64,000 bases of DNA from Antedon mediterranea (GCF_964355755.1 NC_092679.1:7812001-7876000); one strand, 5' to 3'. Counted from the first letter of the stretch, positions 1 through 13,590 are shown. A program made the numbers and translations. Notes: generated by a model from the letters alone, not told the origin.

Positions 1-2945
1 CTGACTCTAAGCCTAGGCTCCAGCAGTCTAATTTCTCTGACAACATTCAGCGGCGCGAAAGCGATAAACCCCTATCGATTGTTGACGAAAGATGGGAAAT
101 GCTTGATCCTACCCCTGATGTTCGTGCTATGTTTATAGAATTTGATAATACGTTTTTTAAAGGTAAACTAGCGGGTGTAGAAGTGAAATGGAGTCCACGA
201 ATGACTCTGTAAGTACAAATATTAATTTTTTTTAAATCTCATTTAATTTAGGACTAGCTAGGCCTAGCTAGCTAGTAGGCCTATTACGTTTAATTTGGAA
301 CAAAGACAGAATGATGATGGTATTAATTATAATTCACTTAGTCTTAGATTATTATAAACATTTTTTTAGATGTGCTGGTGTGTGTAGCTATGAAGGAAGA
401 GGAGGATTATGTTCAATAAGACTTAGTACACCACTGTTGAAACTAAGACCGAGAAAAGACCTTGTCGAAACACTATTGGTAAGTAGATAATGAGGTAAGA
501 ATGGGTTTAAACACTCTATCGTCATCGGATGATATACAAAATTTGATATGACAAATGATAGAGATGAAAATTGTGGTGAGTTGATTAGAACTGTTGATCA
601 GAACATTCTCTAAAAGATCCAATTTAGACATTTAATTTATCTCATTTGTTTCTTACAGCATGAGATGATACATGCATTTCTGTTTGTTACTCAAAACAAC
701 AAAGTAAGTAAATGCTAACATCTAAATTAGTTTTTAATGCAATTGAAGATAAAACAATGTTTTGATCATTCAAAAACTGCTGTGTAAAAATAAATAGTTG
801 TCTTTTTTCTTCTTCTTTGGAATAATTCATCAACTAAGATTAAGAATTGAACCAGATATAAATATGTTTCTTATTTTAGGATCGAGATGGCCATGGGCCT
901 GAGTTCTGTAAGCATATGAACAGAATTAACCTGGAAACTGGAACAAAAATATCTGTAAGTGATGCATAATAGATTTCTTGTAGGGCTACTATAGATAGCC
1001 TAGATAGTGATGCAAGCAGGTCAAATGTATTTGCTATTAATATTGAATCATTATTTAGATATATCACAGTTTTCAAGATGAAGTGGACTTGTATAGGCAA
1101 CATATTTGGCGTTGTGATGGACCATGCCGAACACAAAAGCCGTTTTTTGGATATGTGAAACGAGCTATGAATCGTGCGCCCTCAGCGCGGGATACGTGGT
1201 GGTCAAGACATCAAACTACATGTGGTGGAACTTTTCATAAAGAAAAAGAGCCAGAGGGATATGGTGAAAAGCAAGGAAAGAGAAAAAGAGAGGATGCAAA
1301 CACTAAAGGTATAAATGTCAACATTTTTCAGTGAGTGAGTGGCCGAGCGGTTAAGACAGTGGAACCGTAATTACGTAGCCATAACATCGGCAGGGGTTCG
1401 AGGCTCACTCACTCCATGGTTCTGGTGGTAGAACGAGTCTTCTCGGATAAGGACTATAAACCGTAGGTCCAGTGTACACATCTAGTACGTGTGCACTTTA
1501 AAGAACCTAGTACATCTTTCAAGACGAGAAGGGGGTTACCCCGGTGTATTAGTACATCACAGCCACTGATCACCAACTGGGCCCTCTGGGAGACCAGTCC
1601 TTGACTGAAGAGGTTACCCAGTATAAATATATATTTCAATCAATCTAAAATAATAAAATACATTAATTTCACATTTTATTTCAAAACCCAAACCAACAGC
1701 AAAACGGATTCGCTAATCATACAAACAGAACGGATACATAAACAATAAACATGGCCTATATAATATACAGTACATTATTAAAAGTCGCATTTAACTGTTA
1801 AATTTCGTCATTGTACAAATTGTTGATATTTTCATTCAAATCTTTATTTTGTAGATGCAAAGAAGTCCAAAGGCAGAGATGTGAATTCTGTAGCTGCATT
1901 TGAGGGTAAAGTAAAGACAATGAATGGCAATAACAGTACTTTCAAAGTACATCCCACATTACAGGAGATCTGGAAGGCAAAAACTGAAAATAGTGAACAT
2001 GAATCTAGTTCTGTTGACTCATTTGGGTCAAATAAATCTAATGGAGCAAGTAAATCTGATTCTAGTGCGTTTGGGACAAGTATTACTGCAGGATCTAGTT
2101 CTACAGGTTCTAATAAAGTAGCATCTGCAACGCAAAGTAACATTCACGGTTTTTCTGGGAAGGTCCCTGCACCAACTTTTCATGGGTTTTTTAAAGACCC
2201 ATTTGCAACTTCTACAAACACTGGGAAAAGTCTATTGGATAGTGATAGTGGGGAAGGTAAAGAAAATAAACCTAACAAATCAAATATGATTACCAACGGG
2301 TTCAACAACGTGGAGACTAGGTTTCCTGGACAAGGTCAAGCATTAGGTGGGAAATCTGCATCAGGAATTGGTCATGATAAAGCAACGGTAAACAGTCACT
2401 GGGTGAATAAACAAAACAAAGCTAAAAGAGACATTGAACAAACGGGATCCTCAGGCTGGCTTTCAAAGAAATCTCCCAATAAACAAACGACTGGAAACAA
2501 TACAGAAAATATTAAAAATTCTAAACATATAAAAATGTCTCAAAAGATTGTTAAGCTAATGGAGATTGTAGGTAGTGATAGTGACTCAGACACAGACGAG
2601 AAGGCGCCCTCAAGTAACATTTTACAAAGGAAAGCAACTCCAGTTCAGTATAATATTTCAGATAGTGATGAAGATGAATATAATGATAAGATATATTTAA
2701 AAATGTTTGAAAATGAAAAAAAAAATTCTGAAATTATTGCGAAATCTGAAAAATCTAATCAGTTTGGTAGTAATAGTAATACGCATTCAGATCAAGGACC
2801 GTCACGTGAGGATAAAACCGACATGGCCGCTGTTGCAGGCCCAACTGTTAAATGTCCTATATGTGGAATCAATGCTTTACAATCTTCTATTAATCAACAT
2901 TTAGATGAATGCTTAAACCAGAGTTTCCTTAACCAATGTTTATAA
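1..2945 (+). CDS. SPRTN: SPRTN, DNA-dependent metalloprotease (5' partial)
   Basis: Nuclear protease that degrades DNA-protein crosslinks at replication forks. Exons read as 3..208 (open at the window edge), 370..478, 659..703, 880..954, 1059..1308 and 1855..2945, all with GT/AG borders in frame, giving 591 residues in the window. The SprT domain runs through the first five exons: the zinc site HEMIH is at 659-673 (window residues 106-110), with the third histidine in the downstream DGHGPEF stretch. It is followed by a Cys-rich segment (WRCDGPC, then CGGT) typical of the family. The long last exon is low-complexity Ser/Asn/Lys and ends in a UBZ4 ubiquitin-binding finger (CPIC, then INQHLDEC; C-C-H-C pattern). 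An FSGK stretch resembles the start of the p97-binding SHP box but lacks its usual continuation. The true start codon lies outside the window. A SINE sits in the last intron. Confidence 0.93.
1331..1645 (+). repeat. tRNA-derived SINE, copy 1
   Basis: This lies in SPRTN intron 5. The 5' part holds a box A-like GTGGCCGAGCGGTTAAGAC and a box B-like GGGTTCGAGGC, as in Leu/Ser tRNAs. A tRNA-unrelated body follows, ending in an AT-rich tail with CAATCAATC. A second copy with the same ends lies at 55259-55552, so the boundaries come from comparing the two. No clear target-site duplication was seen. Confidence 0.85.
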
Positions 2946-3047
2946 ATAACGAATCTAAAAGAATATATATTTTAGGCCTTAAAACAGATATAAAGTTATA
3001 TTTATAGCGTTCAGATATATATATTTTTAAATGTTTTTGAGATTTTT

Positions 3048-3053
3048 AATAAA
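3048..3053 (+). terminator. Poly(A) signal of SPRTN
   Basis: AATAAA about 100 bp after the SPRTN stop codon, the first canonical signal in the 3' flank. Confidence 0.55.
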
Positions 3054-3689
3054 GGTTTGTTCGTTACATATACTGTACGTGTTTTCTATCGATTCAAGTC
3101 TCCTTATCGAGTTCTGCTCATGCGTTCTTGTAGACCTACTTGACCGATGTATAAGTAGACCGAAAAGATGCCGGTATGACTCCTTCAAATCTAGTTGGAA
3201 AGAAACCAAACATTGTAATGTTTTGTTAAATTTTCTCTATTAAGCTTACGCGTGTGATTAGAATTATAAATTAATGATGTAGGCTAAAAACTACGAAAAA
3301 AATCTTGAAAAAATGACATGGCTTTATGATTAATATCAAAAATTTGACCTCACCGATGATGAGATACATTTTTTGCGACTTCATAAATGACTCTTTCTCC
3401 CTTATTATGGCATTCATAATAATAATAATGGACCTATAAAACCAAGGAAGAGTAAATTTAATTTCACTCTTCTATGCCTAAAACCACAACAAATTTATCA
3501 ACTTTTAAGATGATCCCTTATTTGTCGATTATTGTTATGGTATACAGAGTAATCAATAAATTATTGAAAGCGAAGCGGAAAGAAAAATAGCGGCGGAGGA
3601 TCGAAGAGACATTTGTTAGTATGCTCCGAGGTAGTCGCGTGTAGTCCGAACGACTCTTGAAAGTTGGTCAAAATAATTACCATGGTGTT

Positions 3690-3845
3690 TTTTATAACGC
3701 GTCTTCTGATAAACGCAACGCAAGCACGTTAGCGCAACGCAAGAATTTGACCAATCACAGGCAATGGATTATCCAAACTGTCATTGGTCAACTCACTTGC
3801 GTTTCACGTACGTAATTCTTCCGTTGCCTCTTTGGGAACCAAGCT
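3690..3845. repeat. CCAAT-containing MITE-like repeat, copy 1
   Basis: It shares with 12985-13072 and 14525-14665 the paired, oppositely oriented motif TTGACCAATCACA / TGTGATTGGTCAA, flanked by AACGCAACGCAAG-like sequence. The outer edges are approximate. Confidence 0.5.
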
Positions 3846-4458
3846 TAATTGAGATAGGTTGTGGGGTCTATACTACCAATGCAATCTATTCCTTGATATT
3901 TACTAGGAAAGAGTGAAATCACTCTTCCATGAAATTCCCTGTCAAATAATTAACATCAATGCAAATATGATGTGTCAGTGATATGTTATCGATGATTTAT
4001 CTTAGGATGTCAACGTTATTATCGCTGTTAATTACTCATGTCAGTTATAATCATCTACCAGTAACTATATGTTTAAAAATCCATATACTTTAATTATGTT
4101 TTTGAACTGTTACAAACAATATTGGAATTATCTGTCCTATCACCTTGTATCATAATCTTGTGGTCATCTACCTACAAAAACTGTAACCACCCTACTTATC
4201 ATCGTTACCATGATCACTCTGTCTATCACCGATTTTGTCCGGCCCGATCATCCTGATTCCGTAAAATCAACACGACACGCTGGCAACACTCTTGTCTAAC
4301 ACCCGCGGATACTACCTTCTCATCAACAACGCCACAATATGATCACGACTAACTCAATCACTATCTCCCCATTCATCACACTTTGCCATCTCCGAAATGC
4401 CACCAACGATCAATCACCACACTACCCCACCCTTCTCCCAATCAAATCGCCTCCAATC

Positions 4459-4494
4459 ATGGACCTATAAATTAGATTTAATTTATAGGTCTAT
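4459..4494. repeat. Short near-perfect palindrome
   Basis: Two 16 bp arms, ATGGACCTATAAATTA and its complement with one mismatch, separated by four bases. A diverged relative lies at 7188-7225. It may be the remnant of a miniature inverted-repeat element. Confidence 0.5.
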
Positions 4495-4718
4495 GCTCCA
4501 ACTAATAGTCCGCATCAACGCCTAAAATGAGAATAATAATAATAATAATAATAATAACGTCGACGCCCTGTCCAGGATTCACACGCGCAAAACGCCAACG
4601 TTTGACTATTTCAAGCCGGTCCCTTAATTGCCTCAAAGTAAACGCAGTGTGAAAGAATATTAGAGACACATCTAACTATTCCTGCCTGGTAGTGAAACCA
4701 TCCAGGTTCGTCGTCACA

Positions 4719-7700
4719 ATGTCTTCTGCTGCCGAAGGTGTCGACGAAGAAGTCGTCGTTATCCAAGTTACAGAAGATAGTTCTCCTTCTAAAAAGTATT
4801 CAAGATCCATCAGTCGATCTGACCAGCCAGTTGTTATACATGTCAGGACAAAACAAAGTGCCTTTCGCCTAGCTGTACCTTGTATGCCTATGCCAATGGC
4901 TATTTTTTGTTGTATACTTAATATAATTGCACCAGGGTTAGGTAAGTTCAATTTTTTTTAATGCCATGTGACTTTGAAACATATTGACTTAATAACACCA
5001 TTAATGATCACCTCCGTTATTTTATCCGATTTATAGGATTCACTGACGTTTTACCATAAACACACAGATAGCGCTGGATACTATCGTGGCGTGGCGCGCA
5101 CGTCGGTTACTGCTCATAACAAAAGAATAATTGTATTGATATGAACGATCAATAAAAACCTCAATTCACATATGATATGAATATTATGGGACTGTATATT
5201 TATTTGTATGCAAATTATTCGCTATTTATGAAATAATGAATTCCACTAGGTGATTTGAATGTTGTACAAGGACGTACTGTAATCTAATTTACAAAACAAT
5301 ACAGGAGATTTTAAATCACACTACGTATATTTAGAATAACACACCAATGTGGTCGATAATGAATAGGCCTATAACATGGAAATAGTACGACTATATGACA
5401 CTCTTTCCAGATTATATTGAATACTCGCATTCAACCAAAAACATTCAGTCTCGTCGTTACTACCTCATAGATTCAAGATTATTATTTAGGGGGAGGGAGG
5501 GAGGGTTTCCCCAGAAAAATCGACTAATCGTGCTGCTCCAAATTTTCACAGCTTCCGAAGGAATAGAGGGAGTTTCAGAATGAGAATGTCTTCTCTACAG
5601 ATTGTGGTACCGCATCACATGCTTAGTTGGTGCTTGCGTTCGTAGCATATAGATGGGGAAAGCTGTCAAATATCTAAGCAGCTCTCATTGAAAATGTGAT
5701 AGCAACACTGACATTATTTATGGACAGGCAAAGTCGTTCTTGCGCGCGCTTAACTATTTACGTAATTGTTTTAGTTTAGAAATAAAGATTTATATTATCC
5801 TACAATAAAAACAGATACATATCTAATTAACACAGATATCTATCATGGTTAAATTATCATTTTGTTTCTCTTAAAACTGTCTAAAAGGAACTATATTTTA
5901 CATGATTTACCCGTATACCTAGACTATTAAAATGCCAAAGTTGTTGCGTAATTTATTTAATCAAAATGATAAACAAGCATTAATTGTTGGTTCCTGCTTT
6001 TAGTAGTTTCTCTATCGATGTTTGATGCAAAAAAATAGGGGAGCATGGACCCACCATGAGAGGGAGCATGGACCCACCTTGAGAGGGAGCATGGAAAAAC
6101 CATGAGAGGGAGCATGGACCCACCATGAGAGGGAGCATGGACCCACCATGAGAGACTCAACATTTATTTCGTCGGACTCGCGGCTTCAATCACAAATTAT
6201 TCAATTGACCTCTTATTCAAAAAGAATTCTGCATGTATCCAGTAAATTTTTCATACAGTGTCATGTCTGGAGACATGAAACAGCAGTCGCAGTTTCTTGT
6301 CTCCAAACAATAAAAAGCAAATGCAGTTTCTTGTCTCCAAACAATAAACAGCAAATGCAGTTTCTTGTTTCCACACAATAAACTACACATCTCGTCTCCT
6401 TGCCATCTCTTAAATTGTGGTGAAATTCATGAATTTAGTAACGTTAAGCTTTTCAAGGGTACGATCGTTACCAGAGTACAAGACATGTCATTTATCCTGT
6501 ACCTTGTTTTACTATAAGAATACCAGTAAAGATATGGTAAGTATCTAACAGAGAGTAAAATTCATAACATTCCATAAAAAGCATCTATAGAACTTAGTCA
6601 TTGACCATCTGCCTTTGGATATCATTTCATAAAGTTAGAGTTCAATAACTGATCTTAAAATCAATTTCCTTTCATCTAAGTCTAATTGAATATTGTTAAA
6701 AGTTAGACATTCCGAACTTTCTGTATAAAAAAAAAACAAAAAAAACATCATATAAGTTTTTTTTGGGTAAATTTCAAATGTATTTCGTTGTTGCATTAAA
6801 CTGATCAGACCTCCTGTGGTACTTGGCTACCAATGCGATGGGACACCCTGGATCCCACGTAAAGCATCAGTTTACAGTTACTCATTATTCACTTTACTAT
6901 TCACTTTACTGTTCATAATATAGATCAGATTAGATTCATTCATCGTATATTGTCCTTGTCATTTTGAAATATAATTGTCAAGTTGTCTATCAAGAATGGT
7001 TTTTGCTTAAATGTAACCGTTTATTTTGTCTTTACCTAAGTAAAATAATTTCTTCTGTTGCTTTTTTTTAATAACTTTAACAATACAGCAAAATGGCCTA
7101 TCTAAAGTCTGATTCATTAATTTTAATTGTTCGTGTTTTTCGGAGACAAAACATCTTTTGCTCTTGGTAGGCCCTATATCATATAATCATGGAACTATAC
7201 ATTATAAACGTAATTTATAGGTCCATGAAATAATATATCCATTACTTCCTAACTTCTAACGTTTCAGAGGCAACTGATGCCGCCCTTGGCCACAAGTGGT
7301 TAAATTTGTCGTGCTTTCACGTCACGTTTCTAAGTATGGCACTCCAAGTTGATGATACTCCATCCCCTGTTATGTGCTATGTAGTTTCAATAATTCCTTT
7401 ATAAGTAGTCTCTATGGCTGGTGTGTGGTCCCGTGTGTGGTCTATGAAGTTTTTCTTTCACCCCACTTTACCGATTACGTAACGGCAGGTAGGCCTATAA
7501 ATAGCTAATTAACGTAATTATACAAATATGATTACAGATAACACATTACACAGAACTATGGGCACTATAAATCGATGTTTGAATTCAGTAATGTTTTGAA
7601 GTCACGAGCTATTATTATGGTATAATGTGATAGTCTAATAGGCTGTGCACGACAATTAAATTTAGCATAAGAACAGTAGGCCTACCATTTATTTTTCAGT

Positions 7701-10700
7701 ACTAGGCCTATAAAAATGGTTGTTATCTGTAGGCTTCGAATGCCTTATTCAGTATATACTGTACTAGACTTGACAATGCAATTGAAAGGCGCCAAAAACA
7801 CGTTAATTAAATTAGGTATACAGTATACTTCATATATCCATACTATAAACCTAGTATCCAATTTAAAAACCGTTTCGTTTGAGTAACCTCAATTTCATTG
7901 TACGCCCTGTTTATCATGATCAGTTAATTTGACGTAATTAAGACGATTGAGTGAAGATAGGCATAAAATGAGTCTGACTTATTGTCAAAGTTAGCTTACT
8001 TGATTGGTAAAAGGCGTAGAACACGATGGGTGTGCACGTCCTAACATACGATGTGCAGCACGTTTATTTTAACACACATTCTAACACATATTGTAGGATG
8101 GATAAACTCACCAAGCCCGTAACATAATATGGTTTTTCAACTTTTCAAACTAGAGGCCAACAGCAACTTGTGCTAGTAAATATGCTTAATATATTACTCA
8201 TGAAAGGTTTGGGCAATCCTACGTACGTAGCCAAAAGGCAAATTATTTTCATTTGCACTAAATTTCTATATCTTTCCTTCAGTTTCTTACACTTGCACTT
8301 CGCGAGGGAAAAATATCCCCCTGTAAAATCCAGACATGCATTCTTTCTGAATTCTTAATAAACTGAGAGCCATGATATTTCCCTGGGGTTTTGTAAGTCA
8401 GCATGGTAGCTAAAGCTTCAGTTCCACCACGACTTCCATAACTCCATAAAGCTTATCCGAAACATCACACAAAACCTTTATAATAAACAATGTCAACTTT
8501 TGAATACAACATTATACATTAATGTGATTCGTACCGTAGTATGTGGTATGGCAAAAGGATTATAGATTTTTAGGGGGGGGGGGGAACTCCTAGGCCTATT
8601 TTATATTAAAATTACAGCACTTAGGTGACGTGAACAAAATGTAATAAAATCAGATAGGCCCACAACATGAAATACCATCCGTTTGAATACATTCAGAACG
8701 GTATGATGTCGAAGGTATAATGGATATTCCATTACTTTGTATTATGATATGTTCTGGATCAAATGTCTTGTTTCCCAGTCAGGCTTAATTGCAGTTTGTA
8801 AACCCATAGATCGAAATATTAAAACCATGTTTCTAAGATAAAATATTATCTTCGCTGTTAGAACTAGTAATTTGATATTTGAAAGAAGAATTTTTCGTAT
8901 TTCAAGATTTCATGCTCCATCAAATCAATAATAATTATCATATTTATTACATTTAATCAAATAAAACCACCGTATTGATTGAGTAATATTATGCTGAATT
9001 GTATAACTTGTCATAAAGAAACAAGTTGGTTTGCAGTAAACAAAGTACGTTATGATATTGAGCGCATTCCGTTGTTGTTTGGTAAACGTTCGCCGCCGCC
9101 CTTATGAATCAATCGTTCTTTTTGTTTTAGGAGATATAACATTATTTAATACGTGTTGTTTGTGTTAGGAGAGATTAGAATGTTTAATAGATCAGGAAAT
9201 GCAAATGTGAAACCGTGAATTTTGACACACAGTAGGCCTACACATATTCATGATTATGACACACAGTAGGCCTGTAACACATATTCATGATTAGTATATG
9301 CCAAACATGTGGACCATTGTGTATTATTGCCATATCGATTAATTACTATAACGTATAAAATGGCGGCAAGTCAACAAAACCACACGCATATTTTCTTGGG
9401 ACAACGCTGTATTATTCAGTCGCTTTCCTTTGACAATGAATATTTGTAATGTGTTCAAGGCAGATGAATTAATGATAATTACAATATGTAAATTAGATAT
9501 GCTATATGAATCTGTCACTTCGAATTAGACTCGCTATCTATAAGCAGTTCGTCTACGATAGAACTATCTCATTTTTAGGAAGAGTAGAGTTCAGTCTATG
9601 TTTCTGGCCTATAGTTTTTAAAAGCAAGCAGTACGATGCCTATTATAATTATTATTATTTTTCCTGTCCTGGGAAACAAGACATTTGATCCAGAACATAT
9701 CATAATACAAAGTAATGGAATATCCATTATACCGTCGACGTTATACCGTTCTGAATGTATTCAAACGGATGGTATTTTATGTTGTGGGCCTATCTGATTT
9801 CCTATGTTAATATCACATATACCTACTAACAAGTAGCATAGGGGGTTTTCCCGAACACATGATATTATTCGTCATCCTCCCCTAACCGTCGTGTTTCGTA
9901 AAGTCCCTATTGATCGACGATAAATAAAATTTGCATCGCAAAATTAAACATGACTGTGATATGCTCTTATCAATTATAAAACTATAGGTCTAACAAGTTT
10001 ATATTCGCCTTTTAGTCTGTTATCATTACGATAAGTATGGGTACTTAAGCCTTTAAATGAGACAGGATAGAACACACACGAGCTTGTAACCGTTTTCCAT
10101 CACTTAGTTTTCTGTTAATACGCATTCATTTTATTCAACAACAGCTTCTATATTTACTTACGCTCAATTATTTTACTATTATCCTCGAATACGTTTACGA
10201 ATCATTGCATTTGATGGTGCGTTTTCATTGCATGCCCTACAATATTAAACACATCATGTTTAGTAAGTGCATACTTATTCGTCTCAGCATGGAGGTCTCA
10301 GTTAGCATTCCTGTGAGTCTTAATAAGATAGGCCTATACATTATTCCATCATCAGTTTAACAAATATATTTTGTCGGCTTAGTCATTAACTGTTGTATAT
10401 AGTAGTTCTATAGTTAATCATGTTTCCCCCGAATAAGCTCAAATCCAACATGATATTATGTAAATAATTATTCATTGATTTACTAGGCGTTAAGGCAACC
10501 ATGTAACCTCCATTAACAAAATGTTTACAAATATTTTACACCGTTTCATTTTAATTTCCAGAATTAACTTCTGACGATTCTGCTTTAGGCTTATGATGAG
10601 TAATATAATTGATAATTTCATTGTAGTGAACATTTGACCTCAACGTTGAGTCACAATAGACGTATCAATGCATTTATTATAGTCCGTGACACCACGGACA

Positions 10701-12071
10701 AAGGTTACGCGCGCGTACACAAAATCTGACCATTTTATCAACAAACGCGAGCTATATTGTCGCATGGTATCACATGTTCCTCTATCATAATAATTTTATT
10801 GTTCAAACCTATTTTTCAACGCCCATCAGCCGGCCGCCCAGGGTTGTTTTAGCGCAGCTGGAAAAGTTGATACTTAAATATGACAACATTTTAAAGGAAT
10901 TGGTCTCACGCGAACATTAGATACGGTCTCTCCATTTGTTCATTCCTGTTGTAGAAAGATGAGTATCGTTAGGAGGGCGCTGTGGTGATTGCATTCTATA
11001 TTATATGAACATGACAAAATATCCCTTTCCTCGAAATGTTTAACTTCGTTTTTTTCAGCGATTTTTTATGGATTATTTGGGACCAAAACTTATGAGCACG
11101 TGACTAATGCTACTAAATTGTCTTTTTTTTCCAGGAACATTTGTATCTGCTTTTACAGTATTTTGTTGTGGGTATACGGAGACAACGCCAACCAAGGCAT
11201 TTTTGTGGAACGTGTTGGTAGCTTTTCTTCAAATTTTAACTTTTGCTGTTGTTGTTGGTTGGATTTGGAGTATTATGTGGGGAATGACATTCGTTACGCT
11301 ATCTGGTATGTGTTTCTAACATTATTATTATAGCAGACATTATTCAAACATGAACACGCGGCTTCTTATTTATTTTATTTTGCACATGTCAATGATACTG
11401 CCGATATTGAATTAATGATTCTCAAAGGTGAACACACCTACACAAAGTCAGTCTGATAACAGATCTTAGGAGTTGAGTCACAACATTTACATTATTTACT
11501 GAAAGTTCTTAAATAAAATGAACATAAAACTTACAACCTAATAAACGTACTGACACAATCACACTCATCAATGAAGTATTATAATAATGGTTTATTCACG
11601 GAAATGTGTTTTAATGATTACTGATAAATTGAAACTTACCATGGCTATATCGATAGGCCTCAGTCTCTCCAGTCCATGCCATAATGACCATTTGTGCTCA
11701 CTGCATTGACGGTCTACTACTATCACACACAGCATAATAACTGACTGACAATGTCACACCTGTGCATGCAAATGACCTAATCTTAGATGACATGGAAACA
11801 AACAGCAAGTGAAACTAAATGAAACAAAACTAAATATGTGTTCACAATATAAAATAAATAATCACAATTGTTGTCAGCGTTTCCTCTTTCTCTAAAGTAT
11901 TAAAATTGCTGAACTAAACTAAGCGTTCCTCAGGTCAGCAGTAAGGAGACCCTTGACATAACATCACATCGACAAATATTATTCTAATACATATTTTTTT
12001 TTGTTTCAGCTGATTATGAACACGAAAAAGAACTAAATGAAAAGAGATCCAAGATGAAAGAAAATATTTGA
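4719..12071 (+). CDS. STUM: STUM homologue (mechanosensory transduction mediator family)
   Basis: Small membrane protein of the stum family, named for a Drosophila gene needed for proprioceptive mechanosensing; its molecular activity is not established. Exons 4719..4941, 11135..11305 and 12010..12071 join in frame to 151 residues. The first in-frame ATG (4719) was chosen; the frame stays open upstream to a GTG at 4692 without another ATG. Residues 1-50 are acidic/Ser-rich and probably cytoplasmic. The conserved core follows: a hydrophobic segment with MPMAIFCCILN and APGLG, interrupted by intron 1 exactly in the final glycine. Then come TFVSAFTVFCC and a second hydrophobic stretch ending in VVGWIWSIMWG. 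The last 18 residues are charged. Intron 1 is 6.2 kb and carries minisatellites and a 1.15 kb inverted-repeat element. Identification rests on the recalled core sequence of vertebrate STUM. Confidence 0.85.
6037..6152. repeat. 24 bp minisatellite
   Basis: About five direct copies of GGGAGCATGGACCCACCATG plus GAGA, in STUM intron 1. The third copy is diverged. Because 24 is divisible by three it stays open in some frames, so the apparent minus-strand peptide here is an artefact. Confidence 0.85.
6285..6383. repeat. Roughly 38 bp tandem repeat
   Basis: Three imperfect copies of a unit containing GCAGTTTCTTGTCTCCAAAC followed by AATAAA, in STUM intron 1. Confidence 0.75.
7188..7225. repeat. Diverged short palindrome
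   Basis: Starts ATGGAACTATA and ends TATAGGTCCAT, the same outer sequence as the palindrome at 4459-4494 but with a more diverged left arm. Confidence 0.4.
8647..9800. mobile_element. Non-autonomous DNA element with ~137 bp terminal inverted repeats
   Basis: The arm at 8647-8783 is matched by the reverse complement of 9663-9800 with only a few mismatches. Both outer ends read AAATCAGATAGGCCCACAAC inward. The ~880 bp interior has no credible transposase frame. It lies in STUM intron 1. Whether it is a TIR transposon or a foldback element cannot be decided from one copy. Confidence 0.8.
9801..11134. other. Remainder of STUM intron 1
   Basis: I see no recognisable gene or named repeat here; AT-rich unique-looking sequence up to the acceptor of STUM exon 2. 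Confidence 0.4.
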
Positions 12072-13590
12072 AAAACGAACAGGATGTTACTATTTTGAAT
12101 AGAAAAAAATGGCAATGCCCGCCATTTTATTTTGGAAGAGCTGGCCTATGGAATGTTGCACGCCAATGATAACAGGGTGTTCGTGTTCGAATTTTTTCTA
12201 TTTATTAGTATCATTCTAAATCATCAGTAAGAACGTCATAATCATAATCATCATCATTCTACATTTATAATAGTAATTTTTAACTTATTTATGGCCTGGT
12301 AATTCAATTGTATTTTTTAAAGTTATATATTTTACTTTTATAACATTTAAAATAATACGGGTCAAATACAACTAGACCTGAAAAAAGATATGGCGATAAG
12401 AATGATGTGATAGATCACTGCGTTTGTATTATGAGGGATAGAGGGTGATAGGTGTATGCCTACCGAGAGGGAGGGACGAGCGGTGTGGTTTTGGGGGAGA
12501 ACTGTAAATGTTACCTGACTTTGTCAATCTTTGGGTGAGAACTATCGGAACTAAACAGTAACAATGTTTAGTTCCGATAAAGCCAAAAGATATTCCCCCA
12601 TAGCGCCTGAATATCGCAAAAATGAAAAAAGGAAAATCAATAAAAGTTATTTATATCTGACGGTGCGGCATTTCATTGCCGACGAACGTGTTGTGTCATT
12701 TTGTATGACTTTATGCCTACAAAGTGCAACGGAATGCAAACCTCAATTAAAACGTATATACACATATAATGCCTAATTGCTGACTGGCCTCAATGCATGC
12801 AGGCCTAATTATGTTTAACTTAGAAATTTTGAATACAGTATTTTAAAATATTTTTTCTGACTTATAGAGTAGCCAAACATTTTTACGTGTTATATTTATT
12901 TGTAATATATTGATTAATGTAAATTAAATTTTCACTGGTGTTTAGTATTACAGTATTATGTTGTCGTGTTTTTCTTTATAAGCCACTTGGACGCAACTGT
13001 CGCTTGTGATTGGTCAACTCTCACTTGCGTTGCGCAGTAGTTGCGTTGCGTTCAAGTGAGAACCTAGCGCCTTAAACACTTTCAGTAGATATTTTCGCTA
13101 TAATTAATAACCAAGCAAGGAAGCCATGGAGTATATATAGGCCTATATGAGACACACTGTAACTGCAGAGAGAGTCGTACTTACATACTGAAGTCCAGAC
13201 TCATTTTTTATCAGTTTATGTTTACCTTGCACGTCATCATTGCTTGTGTAAACACTTTAGGAGATTAAGCTAAATCTCCACTAAAGTTTATCAAAATAAA
13301 CAAACTTATAGCATCGTCATTGGAGATTATAGAGCGATAACGGGTGAAAAATGGGTTAAATTCTAAGCCTGAGCGATACCAAATTACCATAATTATCGCT
13401 CAAATCCTAAGCACATCAAACTAAAATAACATCGTTGTAAATATACAGACGTTAATGGTGCAAGGTCCGATAATAGAGAACGCCGCCCAGCGCATCAGTC
13501 TATAAGAAAGATTAAGAAGAAAACAGGATCTAACCTGACAGTTGAGTAGAAATTTAAATTTTGAAGTTGTTTGGAAAAACTTGTAGAATC
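12072..13590. other. Intergenic between STUM and SLC22 gene
   Basis: Contains the STUM 3' UTR, a CCAAT-repeat copy at about 12985-13072, and the presumed promoter and 5' UTR of the transporter gene. No further exon recognised. Confidence 0.4.
12985..13072. repeat. CCAAT-containing MITE-like repeat, copy 2
   Basis: Short copy with GTGATTGGTCAACTCTCACT and repeated TTGCGTTGCG; the same family as 3690-3845. Confidence 0.45.

Larger units (their letters stand above)
2946..4718. other. Intergenic, repeat relics
   Basis: No coding exon recognised between SPRTN and STUM. It holds the SPRTN 3' end, short palindromes near 3429-3475 and 3902-3930 (GAAGAGT...ACTCTTC type), a CCAAT-repeat copy (3690-3845), a 36 bp palindrome at 4459-4494 and an (AAT)n microsatellite at about 4532-4557. 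Confidence 0.5.

Noticed and set aside
1331-1410. A functional tRNA-Leu/Ser gene
   Set aside because: Boxes A and B are present, but the rest does not close an acceptor stem, and the same sequence recurs at 55259 with a long non-tRNA body: it is a SINE.
4692-4718. Earlier in-frame start for STUM
   Set aside because: The upstream codon is GTG; the first ATG is at 4719.
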